DNA of 64,000 nt, from contig CAWFJE010000008.1 of NCBI GenBank assembly GCA_963816155.1, positions 1 through 64,000 of the forward strand, written 5' to 3'. The notes beneath the pieces were generated by a model. It saw only the letters and a list, made by a program, of their open reading frames with translations, had not been told where the DNA came from and made no database searches. This document shows, in pieces, positions 41,594 to 48,378 of this stretch (its first letter is position 1; each line of letters opens with the position of its first letter). The stretch is from JAXGXJ01 sp963816155 (GTDB lineage Bacteria; Actinomycetota; Thermoleophilia; RBG-16-64-13). Both the position numbers and the translations under genes were made by a program.

Positions 41594-41638
41594 TTCTCAC
41601 TGACCCGCTTCCTACTGACCCGATTCTCACTCTCCCAG
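41594..41638. repeat. three degenerate 15-bp tandem units between STAS and selD
   Basis: Units TTCTCACTGACCCGC, TTCCTACTGACCCGA and TTCTCACTCTCCCAG follow each other in the 118-base gap between the convergent STAS and selD genes. No function is visible. Confidence 0.5.
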
Positions 41639-41677
41639 TTGCCGCACATGCTCGACGATCCTTCTGGCTCTCAGGGC

Positions 41678-42730
41678 TCACGACTGCGAAGCCCGCACCG
41701 TGACAAGCCTCCCACCCCCGGGCACCATCCGCCCTATCACGGCCGCGGCCTTGGTGCCTCTATCACGGAGGGCCCGTATCGTGGCCTCAAGGGCGTCGGG
41801 CGCTACCGCCAAGACCAGACCGCCCGATGTCTGCGCATCAGCCAGCAGCAGCCGTTCCCAGGGAGCCAACCCCGGATCGAACGCCGTCCATTCCTCCGCG
41901 TATGCGAGGTTGCGCTTGGTGCCGCCCGGTATGACTCCTTCCCGTGCAAGGTCGAGCGCTCCGGGCAGGAGAGGCGCCCTATCGAACCATAGCTCTGCCG
42001 ACACACCGCTCGCCCGACACATCTCGCTCACATGCCCCAGCAGCCCGAAGCCGGTGATGTCGGTCAGGGCGCGCACCCCTTGTTCCCGCGCCACCTCCGC
42101 CCCAGCCCGGTTCAGAGTCGCCATGGAGTCAACCGCTGCGACGACGGACGCCGGAGGAGCCGTATCGCGTTTGATGGCCGTGGCGATGACGCCGGTGCCC
42201 AAAGGCTTGGTGAGCACCAAGAAGTCGCCCACAGCCGCGCCCGCGTTGGTCAGCTCCGTGCCCGGGCGCAGGACCCCCGTGACGGCCAAGCCGTACTTGG
42301 GCTCGGGATCGTCGATGGTATGTCCGCCCACGATGGTGGCTCCGGCCAGACGGGCCGTCTCAGCTCCACCCTGCAGGATCCTGCCCAGAAGCTCGAGGGG
42401 CAGCACATCGGTGGGGAAGCAGACGATGTTGAGCGCCGTCAAAGGCCGTGCCCCCATCGCGTAGATGTCCGAAAAAGCGTTGGCTGCCGCGATACGGCCG
42501 AAGTCGTAGGCGTCATCGACCACGGGCGTGAAGAAGTCGACCGTCTGCACCAGAGCCAGTTCGTCAGAGAGACGGTAGACGGCGGCGTCGTCCAGGGTGT
42601 CGGAACCCACCAGGAGCGCGGGATCCTCCGCTTTGGGTAGCATGGCCATGACCTGCCCCAAGTCCTTGGGGCCCACTTTGCATGCTCAGCCGGAGCCGTG
42701 CGAGAGAGTCGTAAGGCGGGGTAGCGCCAT
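41678..42730 (-). CDS. selD: selenophosphate synthase SelD, itself a selenoprotein (TGA = Sec15)
   Basis: SelD makes selenophosphate from selenide and ATP, the selenium donor for Sec-tRNA and selenouridine. Reading from ATG 42730 gives MALPRLTTLSHGSG, then an in-frame TGA (42688-42686), then ACKVGPKDLGQVM. The TGA stands exactly where other SelD proteins have the catalytic Cys or Sec (SHGAGCGCK in E. coli). The rest is intact: DTLDDAAVYRLSDE, VDFFTPVVDD, ANAFSDIYAMGARPLTALNI, IVGGHTIDDPEPKYGLAVTG and TDITGFGLLGHV, for 350 residues. GGAGGTG lies 7 bases before the ATG. A hairpin of SECIS type follows the TGA. A simple start at GTG 42676 would lose the active site and is rejected. Confidence 0.93.
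42656..42671 (-). promoter_or_regulatory. SECIS-like hairpin of selD
   Basis: On the coding (minus) strand, 14 bases after the TGA, CCCCAA pairs perfectly with TTGGGG around the loop GGAC. The loop begins 21 bases after the stop codon. Bacterial SECIS elements, read by SelB, are short hairpins at about this distance with a G at the start of the loop, so both position and form fit. Confidence 0.7.
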
Positions 42731-42810
42731 CAGTCGTCACCTCCTTTCTCACTGCTGCGGCCAGCCTAGCAGACCGTCGGCCACCGGGCCAACGCTTGAG
42801 CGGCGGTCGG

Positions 42811-42839
42811 TTGACAATAATGGGCTTCTGCAATATGTT
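42811..42839 (+). promoter_or_regulatory. promoter of the Fur-family gene and cbi operon
   Basis: TTGACA at 42811-42816 is a perfect -35 hexamer; TATGTT at 42834-42839, 17 bases further, serves as -10. Transcription would begin around 42846, close to the chosen start codon at 42850, so the message may have almost no leader. Confidence 0.6.
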
Positions 42840-42850
42840 TGCACATGCAA
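42828..42850. promoter_or_regulatory. Nur-like operator (nickel-responsive Fur family)
   Basis: CTGCAA-TATGT-TTGCAC agrees at 10 of 12 fixed positions with the Streptomyces Nur box tTGCaa-N5-ttGCAA. A third half-site, ATGCAA, follows directly, so TTGCA-CA-TGCAA is also a perfect dyad. The site covers the -10 element and the start codon, the expected place for repression of the downstream regulator and Co/Ni transporter genes. Confidence 0.6.
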
Positions 42851-43308
42851 TGACTCATCATGCCACCCGCACTTTGCAGGAACTGGGATACCGGCTGACA
42901 CCTCAGCGCACGCTGGTGTGGGATGTCCTACGGGCATCTCAAGAGCACCTCAGCGCGGAGGATATCTGCTCTCGTATCCAGCGGGATTTCCCCAACGTCA
43001 ACACCTCGACCGTATACCGCACCCTCGACCTCCTGGTGAGTCTCAAGCTGGTTCGCGAGACCCGTCTGGGTCCCTCCCACCGCCTGTTCGAGGTGGAGGA
43101 GGAAGTGCCTCACCATCACCTCGTGTGTGAGGTCTGCGGCCGAGTGATCCATGTCCACGACGAGGACCTCGCCGGACTCCCACCCGCTCTTCAGGAAGAC
43201 CATGGTTTCGCCCTGCGAGAGGCCACGCTGTTCGGCGTGTGCGCAGACTGTCGCATGAAGACTGATGCGGAAGGAGTGGTGGGGTGCACATCCCCGACGG
43301 CTTCCTAG
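42850..43308 (+). CDS. Fur-family metalloregulator (Nur-like candidate)
   Basis: This 152-residue repressor has a winged-helix DNA-binding domain (RLTPQRTLVWDVLRA, SAEDICSRIQRDFPNVNTSTVYRTLDLL). The dimerisation domain contains the metal-binding EVPHHHLVCEVCGRVIHVHDEDL and a second CADC zinc motif. Fur, Zur, PerR and Nur cannot be told apart by these motifs alone. However, the gene overlaps the CbiMNQO-type cobalt/nickel importer, and its own promoter carries a Nur-like box, so a nickel (or cobalt) sensor is favoured. ATG 42850 gives the usual family length; 42820 and 42835 are in-frame alternatives upstream of the predicted transcript start. It is divergent from selD. Confidence 0.85.
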   Translation: MTHHATRTLQELGYRLTPQRTLVWDVLRASQEHLSAEDICSRIQRDFPNVNTSTVYRTLDLLVSLKLVRETRLGPSHRLFEVEEEVPHHHLVCEVCGRVIHVHDEDLAGLPPALQEDHGFALREATLFGVCADCRMKTDAEGVVGCTSPTAS

Positions 43309-43935
43309 ACGCCCCTACCGCTCTGGCTACCGGTGCCGTCTCCGTCGGCGTGGTCGCAGTGGCTGCCAAGAGGGCGGCCAGAGATCTCGGCGAGCGCACC
43401 GTGCCCCTGCTGGGCGTGACGGCGGCCTTCGTCTTCGCCGCCCAGATGCTCAACTTCCCCATCGCGGCAGGCACCAGCGGTCATTTCCTGGGCGCCGTCT
43501 TCGCCGTAGCCCTCTTGGGACCGTGGGCGGCCTCGCTGGTCATGACGGTGGTCGTGGTGATACAGGCCCTGCTCATGGGTGACGGCGGATTGACCGCCCT
43601 GGGGGCCAACGTGCTTCAACATGGCGGTCGTGGGCGTGTTTCGTGGGCGGTGGTGTCTTCTACCTGCTCAAGCGACTCCTGCCCTCGACTCCTTCCGGCT
43701 ACTTCGCTCGCCCTCGCGATCGCCTCCTGGACGTCGATCGTGCTCGGCGGCCGCCGCGGTCGTCTTCGAACTGTCGCTCTCCGGCACTGTTCCCGTCGGC
43801 GTCGCTCTCCCCACGATGACGGCCGTGCACATGGTCATCGGTCTGGGCGAAGCCCTCATCACGGTGGTGGTACTGGCCGGCGTGCTGGCGGCCCGGCCGG
43901 ATCTGGTCAAGAGCTACCCGGACCTCCCGGACTGA
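43284..43935 (+). pseudogene. cbiM: CbiM cobalt/nickel ECF transporter S component, multiply frameshifted
   Basis: CbiM is the membrane substrate-binding part of the Co/Ni importer. It starts at GTG 43284 with the metal-binding N-terminus (V/M)HIPDGFLDAP, preceded by GGAAGGAG, and continues to GDGGLTALGANV. From there the protein can be followed only by changing frame four times, each equal to one extra base: near 43614 (then FNMAVVGV), 43639 (then FVGGGVFYLLKRLL), 43706 (then LALAIASWTSIVLG) and 43749 (then AAAVVFELSLSGTVPVGVALP). Removing four bases gives a full-length 215-residue CbiM ending SYPDLPD. The conserved segments between shifts look undamaged, which favours local sequence error or very recent decay. 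Confidence 0.85.
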
Positions 43936-43977
43936 TGGGAATGCCTCCCCTGCGGGCCCGGCGCCCACGGTCTGCGC

Positions 43978-44353
43978 ATGACGAGAAGGCTTCGCGCTGG
44001 GGACGTTCGCAGTCGCCGGTGTAGTGGTCGCATTGGCCCTCGGTGTATTCATCTCGCCCTTCGCCTCAGGCTCTCCCGACGGACTCGAACGAGTCGCCGT
44101 CGACCAAGGCTTCGAGGGCGCCGCAACCGATCCGGTATGGAGTCTCTCTCCCCTTGCCGACTACCATCTGCCCTGGCTGGGAGACAGCCGGGTGAGCACG
44201 GCCATCGCGGCCTTGGTGGGGACTCTGGTCCTCCTTGGTCTCGTGCTGCTCCTGGGCCGCGTTCTGGGACGTTCTGCGAACGGGCAGGGATCGCGTCCAT
44301 CCCGCTCAGGTCCGCGCCTTCCCAAGACAGCTACCCGCCGTCCTCCGGAGTAG
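43978..44353 (+). pseudogene. cbiN: CbiN energy-coupling accessory protein, apparently frameshifted near its start
   Basis: CbiN is the small accessory membrane protein that helps CbiM load Co/Ni. The body is clear: a first helix (TFAVAGVVVALALGVFISPF), the conserved SPDGLERVAVDQGFEG and a second helix at the end. The best start is ATG 43978 (MTRRLRAG), but it joins the body only if one base in the GGGG at 43999-44002 is extra. This gives 124 residues. Alternatively translation starts at GTG 44024, which would cut into the first helix. This is the fifth +1 shift in the same 400 bases. Confidence 0.75.
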
Positions 44354-44356
44354 GCC

Positions 44357-45094
44357 GTGACATCCGAGGGCTTACTGCACCGCTTGGACGCGCGCGCCAA
44401 GATAGTGGGCTTCTTGGCTGTGACTATCCTGGTCGTCTCCACGCCGGCCCAGGTGGTGTGGGCCTTCGTCCTTTATGCCGTACTTCTGGCGTTCGTGGCC
44501 GGACTGGCCCGGGTCCCGGCCACCGGCCTGCTCAAACGCCTCACCATCGTGCTGCCGCTCGTCGTGGCTGTGGCTGTGTTCGTCCCCTTCCTCGATACGG
44601 GACCGAGTATCGATCCTGGAGCGGCGGGAGCGACGCTGCAGAATTCGCCCTGGCTACTGGTGTGGAACACCGGCGCCAAGGCTGTTCTGGGAGTCCTCAG
44701 CGTGAGCCTTCTGGCGCTGACCACCACCTTTCCCCAACTGATATCTGGCCTGGAGCGGCTGCGGATGCCTCGAGTCCTTCTGCTGATCGCCAGTTTCATG
44801 GCCCGCTACGGAGAAGTCTTCGCGGCCGAGTTGCGCCGCTCGCAACGGGCCCTGGCCTCCCGCAACTATCGCGCGCGGTGGTTGGGCAACACGCCGGTGC
44901 TCGGTCATCTGCTGGGTGCGCTCTTCGTGCGCAGCTACGGGCGGGGTGAACGGGTCTACGTGGCCATGCTGAGCCGTGGTTACGACGGCCGGGTGCCGCT
45001 CTGGAGCACGAGCCGATTCGGCGCCTCTGAGGTGCTCTTCCTCTTCTGCCTAGTGGGCGCCGCGGTGGCCATCCGCGTGCTCGCCTCCCTCTAG
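44357..45094 (+). CDS. cbiQ: CbiQ transmembrane (T) component of the Co/Ni ECF transporter
   Basis: This 245-residue integral membrane protein couples the ATPase to CbiM. It has LLHRLDARAKIVGFLAVTILV at the N-terminus, four to five hydrophobic helices and the coupling-helix region SFMARYGEVFAAELRRSQRALASRNYRARW. It then has VRSYGRGERVYVAMLSRGYDG, the second Ala-Arg-Gly type coupling motif. GTG 44357 with GGAG upstream is used. Unlike cbiM and cbiN, its frame is intact. Confidence 0.93.
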   Translation: MTSEGLLHRLDARAKIVGFLAVTILVVSTPAQVVWAFVLYAVLLAFVAGLARVPATGLLKRLTIVLPLVVAVAVFVPFLDTGPSIDPGAAGATLQNSPWLLVWNTGAKAVLGVLSVSLLALTTTFPQLISGLERLRMPRVLLLIASFMARYGEVFAAELRRSQRALASRNYRARWLGNTPVLGHLLGALFVRSYGRGERVYVAMLSRGYDGRVPLWSTSRFGASEVLFLFCLVGAAVAIRVLASL

Positions 45095-45099
45095 GCACT

Positions 45100-45882
45100 G
45101 TGGTGGAGTCTCAGCCGTGTACGCACGAGCGAGGAGTCGAGGGCGCCGCGCCTCAAGCCGCGGTCGTGGCGCTGGGATTGCGCTTCCATTACCCCGGGGG
45201 GCCTGAGGTCCTTCGCGGGATCGACCTGCGCATCGAGCAGGGAGAAGCGGTGGCCATCATCGGGCCGAACGGCGCCGGCAAGAGCACCTTGCTCCTCCAC
45301 CTCAACGGCATCTTTCGCGGAGAGGGCCGGCTGGAGATCGTTGGCCTGCCCGTGGAGGACAAGCATCTGCGCGAGATCCGGGCCCGCGTGGGCGTGGTGT
45401 TCCAAGACCCCGACGACCAACTCTTCCTCCCCACGCTGAGACAGGATGTGGCCTTCGGCCCGGCCAACGCAGGCCTGCCCAAGGGAGAGATCGCGAGCCG
45501 GGTGGACGAGGCTCTTGCCGCCGTGGGCCTGCCCGATGGCGGCGACCGCTCTCCCCACCACCTCTCCTTCGGCCAGAAGAAGCGAGCAGCCATGGCCACC
45601 GTCCTGGCCATGCGCCCCGAGATGCTGGTTCTCGACGAGCCCACTTCGAACCTCGATCCCAGAGGCAGGCGCGAGCTTCTCGAGATATTGCAGGCAGAAC
45701 GGGCTACCAAGATCGTTGCCACCCACGACCTGGCCGCCGCCTACGAGTTGTGCGAGCGGGTGCTGATCATGGACCAGGGTCGCATAGTCGCCGACGGCCC
45801 CCGAGAGGCGATCCTAACCGATGAGGATCTGCTGGCCGCCCACGATCTGGAACTCCCCCGCGGGCCGCGCTACAGAGTCTAG
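45100..45882 (+). CDS. cbiO: CbiO ATPase of the Co/Ni ECF transporter
   Basis: This 260-residue ABC ATPase has Walker A GPNGAGKSTLLLHLNG, a Q-loop VFQDPDDQLF typical of ECF ATPases, the signature LSFGQKKRAAMATVLAM, Walker B MLVLDEPTSNLDP and the switch His in VATHDLAAAYE. It powers CbiM/CbiN/CbiQ. The stop at 45880-45882 is followed after one base by copy 2 of the palindromic element. Confidence 0.95.
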   Translation: MVESQPCTHERGVEGAAPQAAVVALGLRFHYPGGPEVLRGIDLRIEQGEAVAIIGPNGAGKSTLLLHLNGIFRGEGRLEIVGLPVEDKHLREIRARVGVVFQDPDDQLFLPTLRQDVAFGPANAGLPKGEIASRVDEALAAVGLPDGGDRSPHHLSFGQKKRAAMATVLAMRPEMLVLDEPTSNLDPRGRRELLEILQAERATKIVATHDLAAAYELCERVLIMDQGRIVADGPREAILTDEDLLAAHDLELPRGPRYRV

Positions 45883-45883
45883 A

Positions 45884-46042
45884 AGGCTGCTGAACAATGA
45901 CGCTTCGCCGCATGAGTGCGCCGGCCGCGGGCGAGACAAGGAGGCAGGAAGCGCGAATAGCAGCGCTATTTGTGCGACCGACGACGAAGTATCGCCCCGG
46001 AAGGTGCGCCCAGGCGGCCAAGGTTTCGACTTTCAGCAGCCT
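45884..46042 (+). repeat. 159-bp palindromic element, copy 2 (between convergent genes)
   Basis: Same length as copy 1. The left end AGGCTGCTGAACA is identical, and the right end CTTTCAGCAGCCT differs at two of 13 positions. The central block of about 70 bases, including the AATAGC-AGC-GCTATT stem, has one mismatch to copy 1. The outer arms are more diverged, and the GGACGCGCCG pair is no longer complementary. The frame that is coding in copy 1 is also open throughout here, with about 42 of 53 encoded residues identical. The element begins 2 bases after the cbiO stop and ends 2 bases before the pspC stop, and so could serve as a two-way terminator. Confidence 0.93.
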
Positions 46043-46043
46043 G

Positions 46044-46247
46044 TCAGCCCGAGACAGGTCCCGCCGGCTCTTGGGGCATCACCACCCATAGGATCAGGTA
46101 GAGGATGATCCCGAGGCCGGCGAACAGGCTGACCGCCACCCACAGTGCCCTCACGAGGGTGGGGTCGATGTCGAAGTACTCCGCCACGCCGCCACACACG
46201 CCACCGATCATCCTCTCGGTGCGCGAACGATATAGACGCTTCTTCAT
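46044..46247 (-). CDS. PspC-domain small membrane protein
   Basis: This 67-residue protein has KKRLYRSRTERMIGGVCGGVAEYFDIDPTLVR, the PspC N-terminal signature, followed by one long hydrophobic helix (LWVAVSLFAGLGIILYLILWVVM). Short PspC proteins are envelope-stress-linked inner-membrane proteins. ATG 46247 is preceded by GAAGGGAG. It is the last gene of a minus-strand run starting at fprA. Confidence 0.9.
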   Translation of the reverse strand: MKKRLYRSRTERMIGGVCGGVAEYFDIDPTLVRALWVAVSLFAGLGIILYLILWVVMPQEPAGPVSG

Positions 46248-46288
46248 GCCCACTCCCTTCGCGACTCGTGACCTTCGCCCGCTTCTTC

Positions 46289-46492
46289 TCAGCGATCTCC
46301 CCTGTCGGCGATCTGTTCCCTGTACATATCGGTCTTGAACATCACGCACTGCTTGTTGATGCAAAACCAGACCCGATAGGTACTGCACTCACCGGTTGAC
46401 CTGCTGGTGCCCGTTCCCGTCCGCTCCTCTTCTTCCACCCGGTCGGCCAGCGGCCTGCCGCACTCGATGCAGGTCTTCACTTCAACATTCAC
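46289..46492 (-). CDS. small zinc-ribbon-like protein
   Basis: This 67-residue protein has an N-terminal CIECGRPL pair and a later CINKQC pair that could form a zinc ribbon, separated by a charged linker. It is not recognised further. The gene overlaps the flavoprotein gene by 4 bases (ATGA), so it is translated with it and may serve the same redox system. Confidence 0.65.
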   Translation of the reverse strand: MNVEVKTCIECGRPLADRVEEEERTGTGTSRSTGECSTYRVWFCINKQCVMFKTDMYREQIADRGDR

Positions 46493-47106
46493 GTATGCAT
46501 CCTCTCTTTGTCGACGGTGGCATCTCGAGGCCGTCCCAGCCGGCGCCCTATCTCCTCAGCCACTGCGCGGGCCGAGGGCTCGTCGTGGATCTCTCCCCTG
46601 GCGTCCACTCCTGGGCAGAGGACGTCCCCTCCCGACTGCGCTTCCAGCACGTGCCAGAGATAGCGGACCACCTGCCGGCTGCCGTCGAACACCGTACTGA
46701 AGGAGGTGCCGGCACAGCACAGGAACGCACCCAAGCGCTGAGGACGATCCGGGGGACCCAGGGGCTCCTTCAGCACGTACTTCATCGCCCAGAAGGGCTG
46801 ACAGCGGTCCACGACCATCTTGGGCAGCGACGGCATGCCCATCGAGTACACGGGCGAGGCGAGAACGATGGAGTCGGCCCCCCGTAGGTGGGGATAGAGA
46901 AGCTCCATATCGTCCTTCAGCACACAGGCGCCCGTCTTCGAGCAGGCTTCACAGCCTCGGCATCCACGCAGATCCAGATCGGCCAAGCGAAATTTGAGCA
47001 CCTCCGCGCCTTCCTCCCGGGCCGCGTCCAGACACCAATCGAGCAGGGTCTCGGTGTTGCCTCCCCGCCGGCAGCTCCCGGCCAGGCCGAGGACCGTCAC
47101 AGACAT
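46489..47106 (-). CDS. iron-sulfur flavoprotein / NADPH-dependent FMN reductase family
   Basis: This 205-residue flavodoxin-fold protein has the FMN-binding VLGLAGSCRRGGNTETLLD, a compact cysteine motif CRGCEACSKTGAC that fits the [4Fe-4S] site of archaeal/clostridial Isf proteins, and VLASPVYSMGMPSLPKMVVDR. Isf proteins carry electrons or reduce O2/H2O2 in anaerobes. It lies 3 bases downstream of the flavodiiron gene and probably donates electrons to it. Confidence 0.85.
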   Translation of the reverse strand: MSVTVLGLAGSCRRGGNTETLLDWCLDAAREEGAEVLKFRLADLDLRGCRGCEACSKTGACVLKDDMELLYPHLRGADSIVLASPVYSMGMPSLPKMVVDRCQPFWAMKYVLKEPLGPPDRPQRLGAFLCCAGTSFSTVFDGSRQVVRYLWHVLEAQSGGDVLCPGVDARGEIHDEPSARAVAEEIGRRLGRPRDATVDKERMHT

Positions 47107-47109
47107 GTG

Positions 47110-48342
47110 TCAGTCGCTCCCGGGCTCCGCGCCCATGGGGCTGCCGTCCTTGATCCGCCGAGCCACCGTCCGGCCCAGCTCCACGCAGGCCTCGAGTTCC
47201 TCGACGCTGGGCTTGTACTTGACCTCGATGGGATCGAGCACATCCAATCCCAGGCCGCGCAGTTCCGCGTCCACCTGCTTCACGGCCCCCCCGGCCCAAC
47301 CGCACGAACCGTAGGCTGCGACCACCTTGCTCTTGGGCCTGAGTCCCTTGATGTAGGCGAGGAAACCGGCCACCGTCGGGAAGATATTGTTGTTGAGAGT
47401 GGGAGTGCCCACGAGGAAGGCCCGCGACTCCAGCACCATACGCGCGGCCTCAGCCCGCGAGCTCCTGCTCATATTGAGCACCGCGCACTCGACGCCTTCT
47501 TGGGCGACTCCATCCTCGATGGCCATGGTCATCTGCTCCGTGGAGTGCCACATGGTGTCGTAGATGAGCGCGACCCGCTCCGGAGCCCTGAACGCGCTCC
47601 ATTCGGAGTATGCGCTCACTATACGGGCCACGTCCTCAGGCCGGCGCCAGATCACGCCGTGGCTGGGCGCTATGAGCTCGATATCGAGCCCCATCTCGCC
47701 GATCTTCGTCAGCATCTTCTGTATCTGACCGCCGAAGGGCATCAGGATGTTGGCGTAGTACTTGCCGGCCTCCTCCATGACGATGTTGAGGTCGACTTCG
47801 TCGGCGAAGCGCTTGGAAGTGGCGAGGTGCTGACCGAAGCCGTCGTTCGGAAGAAGGGTCTTCGACTCCCGCACGTAGGTGAACATGCTGTCCGGCCAGT
47901 GGAGCATGGGGGCTTCGATGAACTGGAGGGTGTTGCGGCCCAGCGACAACTCGTCGCCCGTGGACACGATCTCCAAGTTCCAGCCCTCGACGGTGGCCGA
48001 GCCGTAGTACAGCGCCAAGGCATCTTTGGCCCTCTTGGAACAGAACAACCGCTCCGGCCCCAGTTGCTCCACCAGCCAGGGAATGGTCCCCGAGTGGTCG
48101 GGCTCGACGTGGTTGATGATGAGGTAGTCGACCTTCCTGGCCGAGCAGCAGCCCCGGACGCGCAGGAGCATCTCCGGTCCGAAACCCTCGCGGCAACCGT
48201 CGACCAGCGCCACCTTCTCGTCGATGATGAGGTACGCGTTGTACGTGGTGCCCCGTGGCGTGTCGTACCCATGGAAGTCGCGGACGTTCCAGTCGATAGC
48301 CCCCGCCCACCAGATCTCATCTCTAACCAGGTAACGCTCCAT
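47110..48342 (-). CDS. fprA: flavodiiron protein (A-type flavoprotein, FprA)
   Basis: This 410-residue, two-domain enzyme reduces O2 to water and/or NO to N2O in anaerobes. The metallo-beta-lactamase-like domain carries the diiron ligands in NHVEPDHSG (His78, Glu80, Asp82, His83), MLHWPDSM and the APSHGVIW histidine. The flavodoxin domain follows (ALIYDTMWHSTEQMTMAIEDG, GTPTLNNNIFPTVAGFL, YGSCGWAGGAV). No C-terminal rubredoxin is fused. The adjoining Isf-type flavoprotein is a natural electron partner; F420H2 or a rubredoxin are alternatives. Confidence 0.96.
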   Translation of the reverse strand: MERYLVRDEIWWAGAIDWNVRDFHGYDTPRGTTYNAYLIIDEKVALVDGCREGFGPEMLLRVRGCCSARKVDYLIINHVEPDHSGTIPWLVEQLGPERLFCSKRAKDALALYYGSATVEGWNLEIVSTGDELSLGRNTLQFIEAPMLHWPDSMFTYVRESKTLLPNDGFGQHLATSKRFADEVDLNIVMEEAGKYYANILMPFGGQIQKMLTKIGEMGLDIELIAPSHGVIWRRPEDVARIVSAYSEWSAFRAPERVALIYDTMWHSTEQMTMAIEDGVAQEGVECAVLNMSRSSRAEAARMVLESRAFLVGTPTLNNNIFPTVAGFLAYIKGLRPKSKVVAAYGSCGWAGGAVKQVDAELRGLGLDVLDPIEVKYKPSVEELEACVELGRTVARRIKDGSPMGAEPGSD

Positions 48343-48378
48343 GCACTCTCCTTCTCACTGTCTTTCCCGCACGTCTAT

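Noticed and set aside
41594..41638. A CRISPR array or regulatory repeat between STAS and selD
   Set aside because: Only three degenerate 15-base units without spacers; no CRISPR array or cas gene was found anywhere in the window.
41678..42676. selD starting at GTG 42676 (332 residues) or selD as a pseudogene with a premature stop
   Set aside because: That start removes the whole catalytic segment. The TGA upstream is in frame, sits at the Cys/Sec position, has a strong ribosome site and ATG before it and a SECIS-like hairpin after it.
42731..42849. A cobalamin riboswitch before the cbi genes
   Set aside because: The space is too short and shows only a promoter and the Nur-like dyads; the regulator gene directly precedes cbiM.
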